A stretch of DNA of 5,208 nt, taken from positions 1 through 5,208 of the forward strand of contig JAICWZ010000167.1 in the NCBI GenBank assembly GCA_025966355.1, given 5' to 3'. The DNA comes from Thermomicrobiaceae bacterium (GTDB lineage: Bacteria > Chloroflexota > Chloroflexia > Thermomicrobiales > Thermomicrobiaceae). This document shows positions 1-5,208 of the stretch, one piece after another; the stretch's first letter is position 1; every line of letters begins with the position of its first letter. Both the position numbers and the translations under genes were made by a program. The notes beneath the pieces were generated by a model. The model searched no databases, was not told the DNA's origin, and saw only the letters and a list, made by a program, of their open reading frames with translations.

Positions 1-205
1 AGATGTCGTTCGGTTCGAAGACGAGATAGCCGAGATCGACTCGTCGCTGACCCCAGGGTGCGCGCGCCGCGATCCAGCTGTTCGGCGCGGGAATGACCTC
101 GCCCGGATAGCGGATCGCTTCGCTTCCGTCCGGTCGGAGTTTGACGATTTCGATTGGTGTGCCGGCCTCAGGCGCCTCCGTCGTTGGGCGCTCGTTGTCG
201 GTCAT
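1..205 (-). CDS. DUF402 domain protein, N-terminal part (cut by window edge)
   Basis: Sixty-eight codons can be read from an ATG at 205-203 leftward to the window edge; the gene is open there, so its C-terminus is missing. The first 17 or so residues are acidic and proline-rich and probably disordered. After them comes IEIVKLRPDGSEAIRYPGEV (about residues 18-37), then a W-I-A-A-R-A-P-W stretch (44-51) and a DLGYLVFEPND stretch (57-67). This order, a strand with a K-x-x-x-DG turn, a PGEV, a tryptophan strand and a final F-x-x-x-D before the expected E-Y-F-x segment, resembles the start of DUF402 proteins as I recall them. Characterised DUF402 members, such as FomD and staphylococcal Ntdp-type enzymes, are metal-dependent nucleotide phosphohydrolases, but their catalytic residues would lie beyond the edge, so the substrate cannot be inferred. 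The ATG overlaps the mutase stop as ATGA, which implies co-transcription and translational coupling. The family call rests on pattern memory only. Confidence 0.68.
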   Translation of the reverse strand, partial: MTDNERPTTEAPEAGTPIEIVKLRPDGSEAIRYPGEVIPAPNSWIAARAPWGQRRVDLGYLVFEPNDI

Positions 206-1548
206 GCTTCGCCCCGAATGATCTGCAACAACTCGCTCGTCTTGGCCCAGAGTTGTGGGGCATTACTCGCCTCGACGTTCAGTCGCAGGAGCGGCTGGGT
301 GTTCGAAGCGCGCACGTTGCACCACCAGTCGGGGTAGCTGATCGTCAGGCCGTCGAGATAGTCGAGCATCGCCCCCGCGTGAACCCGTTCCAGTTCGGCC
401 AGAACCGCCTGTTGATCTTCGACTTCGGAGTTGATCTCGCCGGAGCGGACGTAATGATCGAGCGGGCGGAGCGCCTCGGCAATGCCGACCCCTTCGAGCG
501 ACAGAAGTTCGATAATAGTCAGCGCCGCGATGATGCCGGAATCGGCATACCAGTTGTCGCGGAAGTAGAAGTGGCCTGAGTGCTCGCCGCCGAAGACGGC
601 ATCGTGCTGGCGCATGAGCGCTTTGATGAACGAATGGCCGACCCGCGAGCGGATGCCGACGCCGCCTTCGCGTTCGATCGTCTCCGGCACGGCGCGTGAG
701 CAGATCAGGTTGTAAACGATCGCGCTCCCGGGGTGCTTGCGCAGGAGCGATTTGGCGGCCAGTGCCGTAATCATGTCGCCACCGACGAAGGTTCCTTCGC
801 CATCGAGAATAAACATCCGGTCGGCGTCGCCGTCGAAGGCGATGCCGAAATCGGCATGCTGAGCGCGAATCGTCTCGCCCAGTTCGCGCGTGTTCTCCGG
901 TTCGATCGGGTTGGCCGGATGATTCGGGAAGCGACCATCGAGCTCGAAATAGAGCGGAATGAGCTTGACCGGCAAATGCTTGAAAACTTCCGGGACGATT
1001 TTGCCCGCCATGCCGTTGCCGGCGTCGACGGCGATTGTCAGCGGCCGGATGACGCTCGGGTCGATCATCGAGAGAACGTGCTCGGCGAAGTTGGGCAGAA
1101 TATTTTTGGTTGAGAGCTTGCCGCGCGTCTTGGGCTGACCAAACGTGTTTTGCACCACGAGATCGCGGATCTCGCCGATTCCCTCGTCCATGCTCAGCGG
1201 GCGCGCCTCGGAGCGGCAAAACTTGAAGCCGTTATATCCCGAAGGATTGTGCGACGCCGTCACCATCACCCCGGCCGGGAAACCGTACTTGCCGACCGCG
1301 AAATAGAGACTGTCGGTACTGACGAGGCCGATGTCGCAGACGTCGGCGCCTTCGTCGCGGATGCCGTCGATGAGCGCGCTCGCGAGTGCCGGAGAGGAGA
1401 GTCGCATATCTCGGCCAACCACGACGTCTGAAGGATGGAGATAGGCGACAAAGGCGCGGCCGATCAGGTAGGCGATGGATGGATTGATCTCCGTGGGATA
1501 GACGCCTCGAACATCGTAGGCCTTGAAAAGCGCAGCTACCGACGCCAT
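202..1548 (-). CDS. manB: phosphomannomutase/phosphoglucomutase (alpha-D-phosphohexomutase family)
   Basis: This cytosolic enzyme of 448 residues interconverts hexose-6-phosphate and hexose-1-phosphate through a phosphoserine. All four family signatures are present in order. The substrate-entry motif AYDVRG lies at residues 10-15 and GRDMRLSSP at 45-53. The phosphoserine loop TASHNP is at 97-102, making Ser99 the phosphorylated residue. The Mg-binding loop DGDADR is at 239-244. The sugar-recognition loop GEHSGH is at 321-326, followed by FYFRDNWYADSG. The phosphate-binding loop RASNTQPLLR is at 413-422. The length is normal for the bacterial ManB/AlgC type, and nothing is truncated. I chose the ATG at 1548 because GGAGG sits 6 nt upstream and the protein then begins right before the conserved start; an ATG at 1587 would add 13 unconserved residues. 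GEHSGH followed by FRD-W-ADSG fits ManB-type enzymes, but many of these also act on glucose phosphates, so mannose versus glucose preference is open. Divergent glgP makes a glucose-1-phosphate role plausible. Confidence 0.93.
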   Translation of the reverse strand: MASVAALFKAYDVRGVYPTEINPSIAYLIGRAFVAYLHPSDVVVGRDMRLSSPALASALIDGIRDEGADVCDIGLVSTDSLYFAVGKYGFPAGVMVTASHNPSGYNGFKFCRSEARPLSMDEGIGEIRDLVVQNTFGQPKTRGKLSTKNILPNFAEHVLSMIDPSVIRPLTIAVDAGNGMAGKIVPEVFKHLPVKLIPLYFELDGRFPNHPANPIEPENTRELGETIRAQHADFGIAFDGDADRMFILDGEGTFVGGDMITALAAKSLLRKHPGSAIVYNLICSRAVPETIEREGGVGIRSRVGHSFIKALMRQHDAVFGGEHSGHFYFRDNWYADSGIIAALTIIELLSLEGVGIAEALRPLDHYVRSGEINSEVEDQQAVLAELERVHAGAMLDYLDGLTISYPDWWCNVRASNTQPLLRLNVEASNAPQLWAKTSELLQIIRGEA

Positions 1549-1552
1549 ATTT

Positions 1553-1559
1553 CCCCTCC
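1553..1559 (-). promoter_or_regulatory. Ribosome binding site of the hexose-phosphate mutase
   Basis: Read on the minus strand, GGAGGGG precedes AAAT and the ATG at 1548. GGAGG is 6 nt from the start codon. It is the strongest Shine-Dalgarno match in the window, and it settles the start of the mutase against the upstream ATG at 1587. Confidence 0.8.
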
Positions 1560-1575
1560 GTCGCGGGCAACAGAC

Positions 1576-1600
1576 TCCGATCGACATGGCATTAATCGGA
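1576..1600. repeat. Short inverted repeat in the mutase leader
   Basis: TCCGAT at 1576-1581 is matched by its reverse complement ATCGGA at 1595-1600, with 13 nt between them. The repeat lies about 30-50 bp upstream of the mutase start codon. It could be a weak operator half-site pair or a leader hairpin. Six-base arms can arise by chance, so support is slight. Confidence 0.2.
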
Positions 1601-1676
1601 CATCATTGTCTCGTCGCACGAACCCGATCTCTCCTGATTTTGCCACGAAGTGTCCCGGTCGGGCAGCCGTACGCCT

Positions 1677-1705
1677 CGGACGTTATCCTTCGCAATTGTT
1701 ATCCT
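1677..1705 (+). promoter_or_regulatory. Candidate promoter for glgP
   Basis: TGTTATCCT at 1697-1705 looks like an extended -10 element: TG, one base, then TATCCT, with 4 of 6 consensus bases. Seventeen bases upstream, 1677-1682 reads CGGACG, which shares only the central GAC with TTGACA. It lies in the most AT-rich pocket of the intergenic region. A start near 1712 would give a leader of about 100 nt containing the uORF and hairpin described below. This is the best of several weak candidates, and the sigma factor preferences of the host are unknown. Confidence 0.25.
1682..1705. repeat. Tandem GTTATCCT direct repeat in the divergent promoter region
   Basis: GTTATCCT occurs at 1682-1689 and again, identically, at 1698-1705, with starts 16 bp apart and the palindrome CAATTG (1693-1698) touching the second copy. 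The pair overlaps both candidate promoters in an AT-rich stretch inside otherwise GC-rich DNA. It could be a regulator's operator or duplicated -10-like sequence. Only the repeat itself is seen; any binding protein is unknown. Confidence 0.45.
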
Positions 1706-1726
1706 ATTTATCGAATGTGTCTTGAA
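1698..1726 (-). promoter_or_regulatory. Candidate promoter for the mutase-DUF402 operon
   Basis: On the minus strand, TTCAAG (1726-1721) and GATAAC (1703-1698) are separated by exactly 17 nt. They match the -35 and -10 consensus at 3 and 4 of 6 positions. The implied leader before the mutase start would be about 140 nt. The site overlaps the candidate glgP promoter, so the two could interfere or be controlled together. The match is weak. Confidence 0.22.
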
Positions 1727-1735
1727 GGAACAGCG

Positions 1736-1777
1736 ATGGTGGGTCGCTCTTGTCGCACACGGTTAGCTGTCGCGTAG
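1736..1777 (+). CDS. Possible 13-residue upstream ORF (leader peptide) of glgP
   Basis: An ATG at 1736 is preceded by AAGGA with 6 nt spacing, a better ribosome binding site than that of glgP itself. It opens a 13-codon frame reading MVGRSCRTRLAVA and stopping at TAG (1775-1777). The stop lies exactly in the loop of the hairpin at 1769-1785, and glgP starts 34 nt after it in a different frame. Translation of this peptide could disrupt the hairpin and affect initiation at glgP. There is no run of one regulatory codon as in amino-acid attenuators; three arginines are present. A short ORF with a fair Shine-Dalgarno site can arise by chance, so the call is tentative. Confidence 0.22.
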   Translation: MVGRSCRTRLAVA

Positions 1778-1785
1778 CTCGCGAC
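1769..1785 (+). promoter_or_regulatory. GC-rich hairpin in the glgP leader
   Basis: GTCGCG (1769-1774) pairs perfectly with CGCGAC (1780-1785) around the 5-nt loop TAGCT. It ends 26 nt before the glgP ATG. No T-run follows, so it is not an intrinsic terminator. It may act at the RNA level on translation or stability, or be a DNA operator. The upstream ORF's stop codon forms the first three loop bases. Confidence 0.4.
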
Positions 1786-1811
1786 GACATGATCGGAACA
1801 ATTGGACGCTT

Positions 1812-4403
1812 ATGAAGGCGATACGGACGTTTCGTGTTGTGCCCAGAATACCTCCGGAACTGCGTGGATTGCGCGGCCTCGCGCTCAATCTCTGGTGGGT
1901 TTGGAACGACGAGGCTCGCTCACTCTTCGTCGATCTTGATCCGGAACTCTGGCAACGAACCGATCACAATCCGATTTTGCTCCTCGATGAGATCGAGCAA
2001 GAGCGGCTCGACGCGGCGGCGCGTGATCCGAACTTTCTCAGCCGCCTGACCGCGGTCGAGCACCAGCTCGGGGAATACATGCGCGCGCGATCGACCTGGT
2101 ACGGTCGCTCGAACGGTGAAACGACTACGCCAAGCATCGCCTATTTTTCGGCGGAGTTCGGCGTCACCGAATGTCTTTCGATCTTCGCCGGTGGCCTCGG
2201 CGTCCTGGCCGGCGATCATCTCAAATCGTCGAGCGACCTCGGGCTGCCGCTCGTCGGAGTCGGGCTGCTGTATCAGGAGGGCTATTTCCATCAACTGCTG
2301 AGCGATTCCGGCTGGCAGCAGGAGCTGTATAGCCAGCACGATTTCGCGCGCCTGCCACTGTCGCAGGTGCTTGGCAATGATGATGAGCCGATGCATGTGC
2401 AGGTCGAGATGCCAGGCAGGCCGGTTTTTGCCAACATCTGGCATGCCCAGGTTGGCCGCATTTCGCTCTACCTGCTCGACACGAATACGCCGCTCAATCA
2501 GCCCGACGACCGGCGCATCACAGACAAGCTGTACGGCGGCGACATCGACGCGCGTATCAAGCAAGAGATCGTGCTCGGGATCGGTGGATTCCGCGCGCTA
2601 CAGATGCTCAACATCGAGCCGTCGGTCTACCACATGAACGAGGGGCATTCCGCGTTTCTCGGGCTCGAACGCGTACGCCAGTTGATGGAGACGCACGAGG
2701 TTTCATTCGACGCCGCGCGCGAAGCCGCTTCGGCGGGACTCGTATTCACCAGCCATACGCCGGTGCCGGCCGGGCACGACTATTTTGCTCCGGATCTCAT
2801 CAATCACTACTTCAGTGACTGCGTCGCGTCGCTTGGTCTGTCGCTCTGGGATTTTCTGGCGCTTGGACGCCAGAACCCGCATGACGACAACGAGGCGTTC
2901 TGCATGACGATACTCGCCCTCAAGCTTGCCGCGTATACAAACGGTGTGAGCGAGTTGCATGGTGTCGTCACGCGTCGGATGTGGTCCGGCCTCTGGCCGG
3001 GCGTTCCGGTCGACGAGGTGCCGATCGGGAGTGTCACGAATGGCGTGCATTTGAATTCCTGGGTCGGGCACGAGATGGGCGCGCTCTACGACCGGCATCT
3101 CGGTAAAGAATGGCGCAGCGAGCCGGCCGATGCGTCGCTCTGGGATCGAATTGATCAGGTGAGTGACGCCGAGATCTGGGAGACGCACGAGCGGGCGCGC
3201 CACCGGCTTGTCGACTTCGCCCGCTCGCATCTCCAATGGCAGCGCGAGCGTCGCGGCGTGATCCGGCATCGTTTTCCGGTAGCGGACGAGATTCTGCGGC
3301 CCGACGCGCTGACGATCGGCTTCGGTCGCCGGTTCGCGTCGTATAAACGCGCGACGCTGCTCTTTCGCGATCCGGCTCGTCTCGAACGGCTGCTGACCGA
3401 CCCGGCACGCCCCGTGCAGATCATCATTGGTGGCAAAGCGCACCCGCGCGACGACCAGGGCAAAGAGTTGATCCGGCAGATCTACACGCTATCGAGCCAG
3501 GAACCGTTCCGTCGACATATCGTTTTCCTCGAAGACTATGACATCGCCGTCGCGTCGCAGATGGTGCAAGGGGCCGACGTCTGGCTCAACACTCCGCGCC
3601 CGCCGATGGAGGCGAGCGGCACTAGCGGCATGAAAGCTGCAGCCAATGGTGTGCTCAATCTGAGTACGCTCGATGGCTGGTGGGCTGAAGCCTGGGCGAA
3701 CGCGAGTCGCGATCTGCCGCCGATCGGCTGGCCAATCGGCCGCGATCTGCCGTACTTGACGGTCGATCTCCATGACCAGGCCGACTCCGAGGATCTGTAT
3801 GATCTGCTGGAGCGGGTGGTGATCCCAACCTTCTACCGGCGCGACGAGCACGGACTGCCGCACGACTGGATCGCCCAGATGCGCTCGTCGATCCGCCAGT
3901 TGACCGGCACGTTCAATACCCACCGAATGGTCTGGCAGTATTACCAGGATTTCTATCGTCCGGCGATTGAGCGCTTTGAGCGGTTCACGGCGAACGATCT
4001 GCGTGAGAGCCAGGAGTTGGCCCGCTGGCGCGCGACTGTCGCTGAACACTGGCCGGAGATCGAGATTATCTCGGTGGAGGCCAATGCATCCGGCACGCTG
4101 CATGCCGGTCAATCGTTCGACGTCGCGACACGGCTGCGCCCGGGAAGACTTAAGCCGGAGGATCTGAGCGTGCAATTGTACGCCGGCACACTGGATGGAG
4201 ACCGAACGCTCGATCGTGGACATGCGCTGGCTATGGAGCCGTTGGGTCCAGCGACCGACGGCGTGCTCGCCTACCGCACGCGCGTGACGGCGAAAGGGAC
4301 CAGCGGTGAGCACGGGTTGACCGTGCGCGTCGTCCCGCATCATCCCGACCTGGTCACGCCGTTTAGTCCGGGGTTGATTACCTGGGCGCACGATCTTGAA
4401 TAG
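1812..4403 (+). CDS. glgP: alpha-glucan (glycogen/maltodextrin) phosphorylase, GT35, DUF3417 type
   Basis: This cytosolic PLP enzyme of 863 residues phosphorolyses terminal alpha-1,4-glucosyl units, releasing glucose-1-phosphate. An N-terminal DUF3417 segment covers about residues 8-110 (LRGLALNLWWVWNDEARSLF). The catalytic core follows: SAEFG 113-117, GGLGVLAGDHLKS 127-139, HMNEGHSAF 274-282, TSHTPVPAGHDYF 313-325 and TNGVH 409-413. In GRRFASYKR (505-513), R507 and K512 match the muscle phosphorylase phosphate-site residues R569 and K574. GGKAHPRD is at 540-547, and EASGTSGMKAAANG carries the PLP lysine, Lys608. About residues 750-863 form a strand-rich C-terminal domain usual for this subtype. 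The protein is near the normal 840-870 residues and intact. The start is fixed: an in-frame TAG lies at 1764-1766 with no ATG, GTG or TTG after it before 1812. Its ribosome binding site is weak (GGA, 5 nt away). It is divergent from the mutase that can use its product and overlaps the glycosylase gene by 8 bp. The subtype lacks the long regulatory N-terminus of animal enzymes. Glycogen versus maltodextrin preference is not decided by sequence. Confidence 0.96.
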   Translation: MKAIRTFRVVPRIPPELRGLRGLALNLWWVWNDEARSLFVDLDPELWQRTDHNPILLLDEIEQERLDAAARDPNFLSRLTAVEHQLGEYMRARSTWYGRSNGETTTPSIAYFSAEFGVTECLSIFAGGLGVLAGDHLKSSSDLGLPLVGVGLLYQEGYFHQLLSDSGWQQELYSQHDFARLPLSQVLGNDDEPMHVQVEMPGRPVFANIWHAQVGRISLYLLDTNTPLNQPDDRRITDKLYGGDIDARIKQEIVLGIGGFRALQMLNIEPSVYHMNEGHSAFLGLERVRQLMETHEVSFDAAREAASAGLVFTSHTPVPAGHDYFAPDLINHYFSDCVASLGLSLWDFLALGRQNPHDDNEAFCMTILALKLAAYTNGVSELHGVVTRRMWSGLWPGVPVDEVPIGSVTNGVHLNSWVGHEMGALYDRHLGKEWRSEPADASLWDRIDQVSDAEIWETHERARHRLVDFARSHLQWQRERRGVIRHRFPVADEILRPDALTIGFGRRFASYKRATLLFRDPARLERLLTDPARPVQIIIGGKAHPRDDQGKELIRQIYTLSSQEPFRRHIVFLEDYDIAVASQMVQGADVWLNTPRPPMEASGTSGMKAAANGVLNLSTLDGWWAEAWANASRDLPPIGWPIGRDLPYLTVDLHDQADSEDLYDLLERVVIPTFYRRDEHGLPHDWIAQMRSSIRQLTGTFNTHRMVWQYYQDFYRPAIERFERFTANDLRESQELARWRATVAEHWPEIEIISVEANASGTLHAGQSFDVATRLRPGRLKPEDLSVQLYAGTLDGDRTLDRGHALAMEPLGPATDGVLAYRTRVTAKGTSGEHGLTVRVVPHHPDLVTPFSPGLITWAHDLE

Positions 4404-5013
4404 CTCCGGCGGGGCGACAGACACGCTATCGCGTCTCGCAGCTGATGCGTCCGCCTGCCGTGCCTGCGCGCGGATGGCGGATTGCCGTGCGGTGCTCAGC
4501 CACGCGAACGGGGATTCGCGCGCGCGGATTCTCTGTGTCGCCGAGGCGCCCGGCCGGCTGGGGGCGGCGCGCACCGGTATTCCGCTCGCTGGCGACCAAT
4601 CTGGGCGGAACTTCGAGCTCCTGCTCGCGGCGGCCGGGCTTGCCCGCGAAGATCTGTTCATCACGAACGCCGTACTGTGCAATCCGCGCGATGCTCGTGG
4701 TCGCAACGCGGCGCCAACGATGCGCGAGATCCGCAATTGCTCACCGTTTCTCCGTCGCACGATCGAACTGATCGATCCATCGTTGGTTATCGCGCTCGGC
4801 GTCGTCGCGCTCAAGGCGCTGGCGCTGATCGAGCCGCATGCGATCGAGCTGCGCCGCGATGTCGCTAAACCGAACCGGTGGGGCGAGCGTATCTTGATCG
4901 GCATGTACCATCCGAGCCCGCGCGCTCAGCTCCATCGTTCGCTGGCGCGACAATGTGACGATTTCGCGACACTCCGCCCGATCCTCGCTGAGCTGAACAC
5001 TGCCGCTGCATAA
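4396..5013 (+). CDS. udg: uracil-DNA glycosylase, Fe-S family 4/5
   Basis: This 205-residue enzyme should remove uracil from DNA to start base-excision repair. Four cysteines fit a 4Fe-4S cluster: C21 and C24 (CRAC), C95 (TNAVLC) and C115 (RNC). Motif A reads AEAPG (49-53) and is followed by GAARTGIPLAGDQSG (56-70). The C-terminal motif is HPSP with His172. EAPG and TN (90-91) resemble family 4, whereas the G-A-x-RTG and GDxSG block with Asp67 resembles family 5 (UdgB), where an aspartate at this place has been proposed as catalytic. The TTG start at 4396 is forced: an in-frame TGA lies at 4375-4377, no other usual start codon occurs between, and the next ATG (Met27) would lose two cluster cysteines. 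It overlaps the end of glgP by 8 bp with little Shine-Dalgarno sequence, so translation probably depends on coupling. C30 and C47 are additional cysteines. Family-level function is secure; exact family and substrate range are not. Confidence 0.88.
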   Translation: MNSSGGATDTLSRLAADASACRACARMADCRAVLSHANGDSRARILCVAEAPGRLGAARTGIPLAGDQSGRNFELLLAAAGLAREDLFITNAVLCNPRDARGRNAAPTMREIRNCSPFLRRTIELIDPSLVIALGVVALKALALIEPHAIELRRDVAKPNRWGERILIGMYHPSPRAQLHRSLARQCDDFATLRPILAELNTAAA

Positions 5014-5121
5014 CGAAATCTAGGTCTAACGTCCCCTGGCGTTTGGCGGCGATCAGGGCCACCATGAGTCGAGGTACTGCCATGTGCCGAGCGTACAGAC
5101 CGCTGAGCGAGCAGGCGATTG
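5014..5121. other. Short intergenic spacer, no clear terminator
   Basis: These 108 bp separate the glycosylase from the next plus-strand gene. The best potential stem I see, AACG pairing with CGTT around TCCCCTGG (about 5028-5043), has only four pairs and no T-run, so it is not a convincing intrinsic terminator. No good -35/-10 pair stands out. Read-through from glgP-udg into the next gene is possible but unsupported. Confidence 0.4.
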
Positions 5122-5208
5122 ATGAAACCAGCTGCAGGCACCGACGGATCGAAGCGACGATATCTGCTCATCTTGATCGCCGTGATCCTCATCGGACTGC
5201 CGTTCTTG
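5122..5208 (+). CDS. N-terminus of a membrane-anchored or exported protein (cut by window edge)
   Basis: Twenty-nine codons run from the ATG at 5122 to the last base of the window with the frame open. The peptide has a short polar head ending in the basic cluster SKRR (residues 10-13), then about 16 hydrophobic residues (YLLILIAVILIGLPFL). This is the n-region and h-region of a signal peptide or an N-terminal transmembrane anchor, with the body of the protein expected outside the membrane. An in-frame TGA at 5104-5106 limits the start to ATG 5122 or TTG 5119. A weak AGG lies 6 nt upstream of the ATG. Codons in the hydrophobic part mostly end in G or C like the neighbours, which supports real coding. 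No lipobox is visible before the window ends. The function cannot be assigned, and any link to the genes before it is unproven. Confidence 0.6.
   Translation, partial: MKPAAGTDGSKRRYLLILIAVILIGLPFL

Noticed and set aside
154..579. A 141-codon plus-strand frame opposite the mutase and DUF402 genes
   Set aside because: It is antisense to two supported genes, spans their junction and has no recognisable protein signature.
263..1219. A 318-codon minus-strand frame within the mutase in another phase
   Set aside because: It is an arginine-rich out-of-frame reading of the mutase gene, whose own frame carries every family motif.
1549..1587. Thirteen-residue N-terminal extension of the mutase from the ATG at 1587
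   Set aside because: The extension covers the strong GGAGG of the ATG at 1548 and adds cysteine- and arginine-rich residues not typical of the family start.
1523..1777. An 84-codon plus-strand frame across the divergent intergenic region
   Set aside because: Its start lies antisense within the mutase coding sequence and I see no motif. Only its last 13 codons, which have their own ATG and Shine-Dalgarno site, were kept as a tentative uORF.
1769..1785. The leader hairpin read as an intrinsic terminator or attenuator
   Set aside because: No T-rich tract follows on either strand, so it was kept only as a possible RNA or DNA regulatory element.
1920..2564. A 214-codon minus-strand frame inside glgP
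   Set aside because: It is fully antisense to conserved glgP core sequence and has no recognisable motif or independent support.
3489..4904. A 471-codon open frame on the minus strand opposite glgP and the glycosylase
   Set aside because: It runs antisense across two well-identified genes. Its translation is rich in Arg, Ala and Ser with no recognisable domain, and GC-rich codon use commonly leaves such frames open.
5028..5043. AACG/CGTT stem after the glycosylase as a terminator
   Set aside because: The stem has only four base pairs, an eight-base loop and no following T-run.
5064..5208. An alternative plus-strand frame from the ATG near 5064 overlapping the membrane-protein start
   Set aside because: It stays open to the edge but is polar and arginine-rich with no motif. 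The overlapping frame from 5122 shows a classic basic-plus-hydrophobic N-terminus.

Overview
The window holds three intact protein genes and two genes cut by its ends. Its content is ordinary: glucose-phosphate and glycogen metabolism, one DNA-repair enzyme, a DUF402 protein and the start of a membrane-anchored or secreted protein. I see no rRNA, tRNA, CRISPR array, insertion sequence, integrase or phage gene. The DNA is GC-rich with many CG dinucleotides, and the genes favour G or C in the third codon position. The glycogen phosphorylase is the short DUF3417-containing type found in Actinobacteria, Thermotogae, Chloroflexota and archaea. Taken together this suggests a free-living, GC-rich bacterium, perhaps Chloroflexota (Thermomicrobia-like) or an actinobacterial relative. 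That placement is an inference from composition and recalled family features, not from a marker gene.

Layout. On the minus strand, reading leftward from 1548, a phosphomannomutase/phosphoglucomutase (1548 to 202) overlaps by ATGA the start of a DUF402 protein that runs off the left edge. A 263-bp divergent intergenic region (1549-1811) separates this pair from the plus-strand genes. It contains an AT-rich pocket with a repeated GTTATCCT, a possible 13-codon upstream ORF with a good ribosome binding site, and a compact hairpin just before glgP. On the plus strand, glgP (1812-4403) overlaps by 8 bp a TTG-started uracil-DNA glycosylase (4396-5013). After a 108-bp gap with no clear terminator, a further plus-strand ORF begins at 5122 with a basic-then-hydrophobic N-terminus and leaves the window.

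How the genes fit together. GlgP releases glucose-1-phosphate from alpha-1,4-glucan. A hexose-phosphate mutase of the divergent gene's family can convert this to glucose-6-phosphate, or make mannose-1-phosphate for sugar-nucleotide synthesis. The two genes could therefore share control from the common intergenic region. The glycosylase looks like an operon passenger that depends on translational coupling to glgP. Its sequence is the most interesting in the window because it mixes signatures of family 4 and family 5 uracil-DNA glycosylases. I found no convincing undescribed multi-gene system. The best leads are the glgP leader (uORF plus hairpin) and the mosaic glycosylase motifs.
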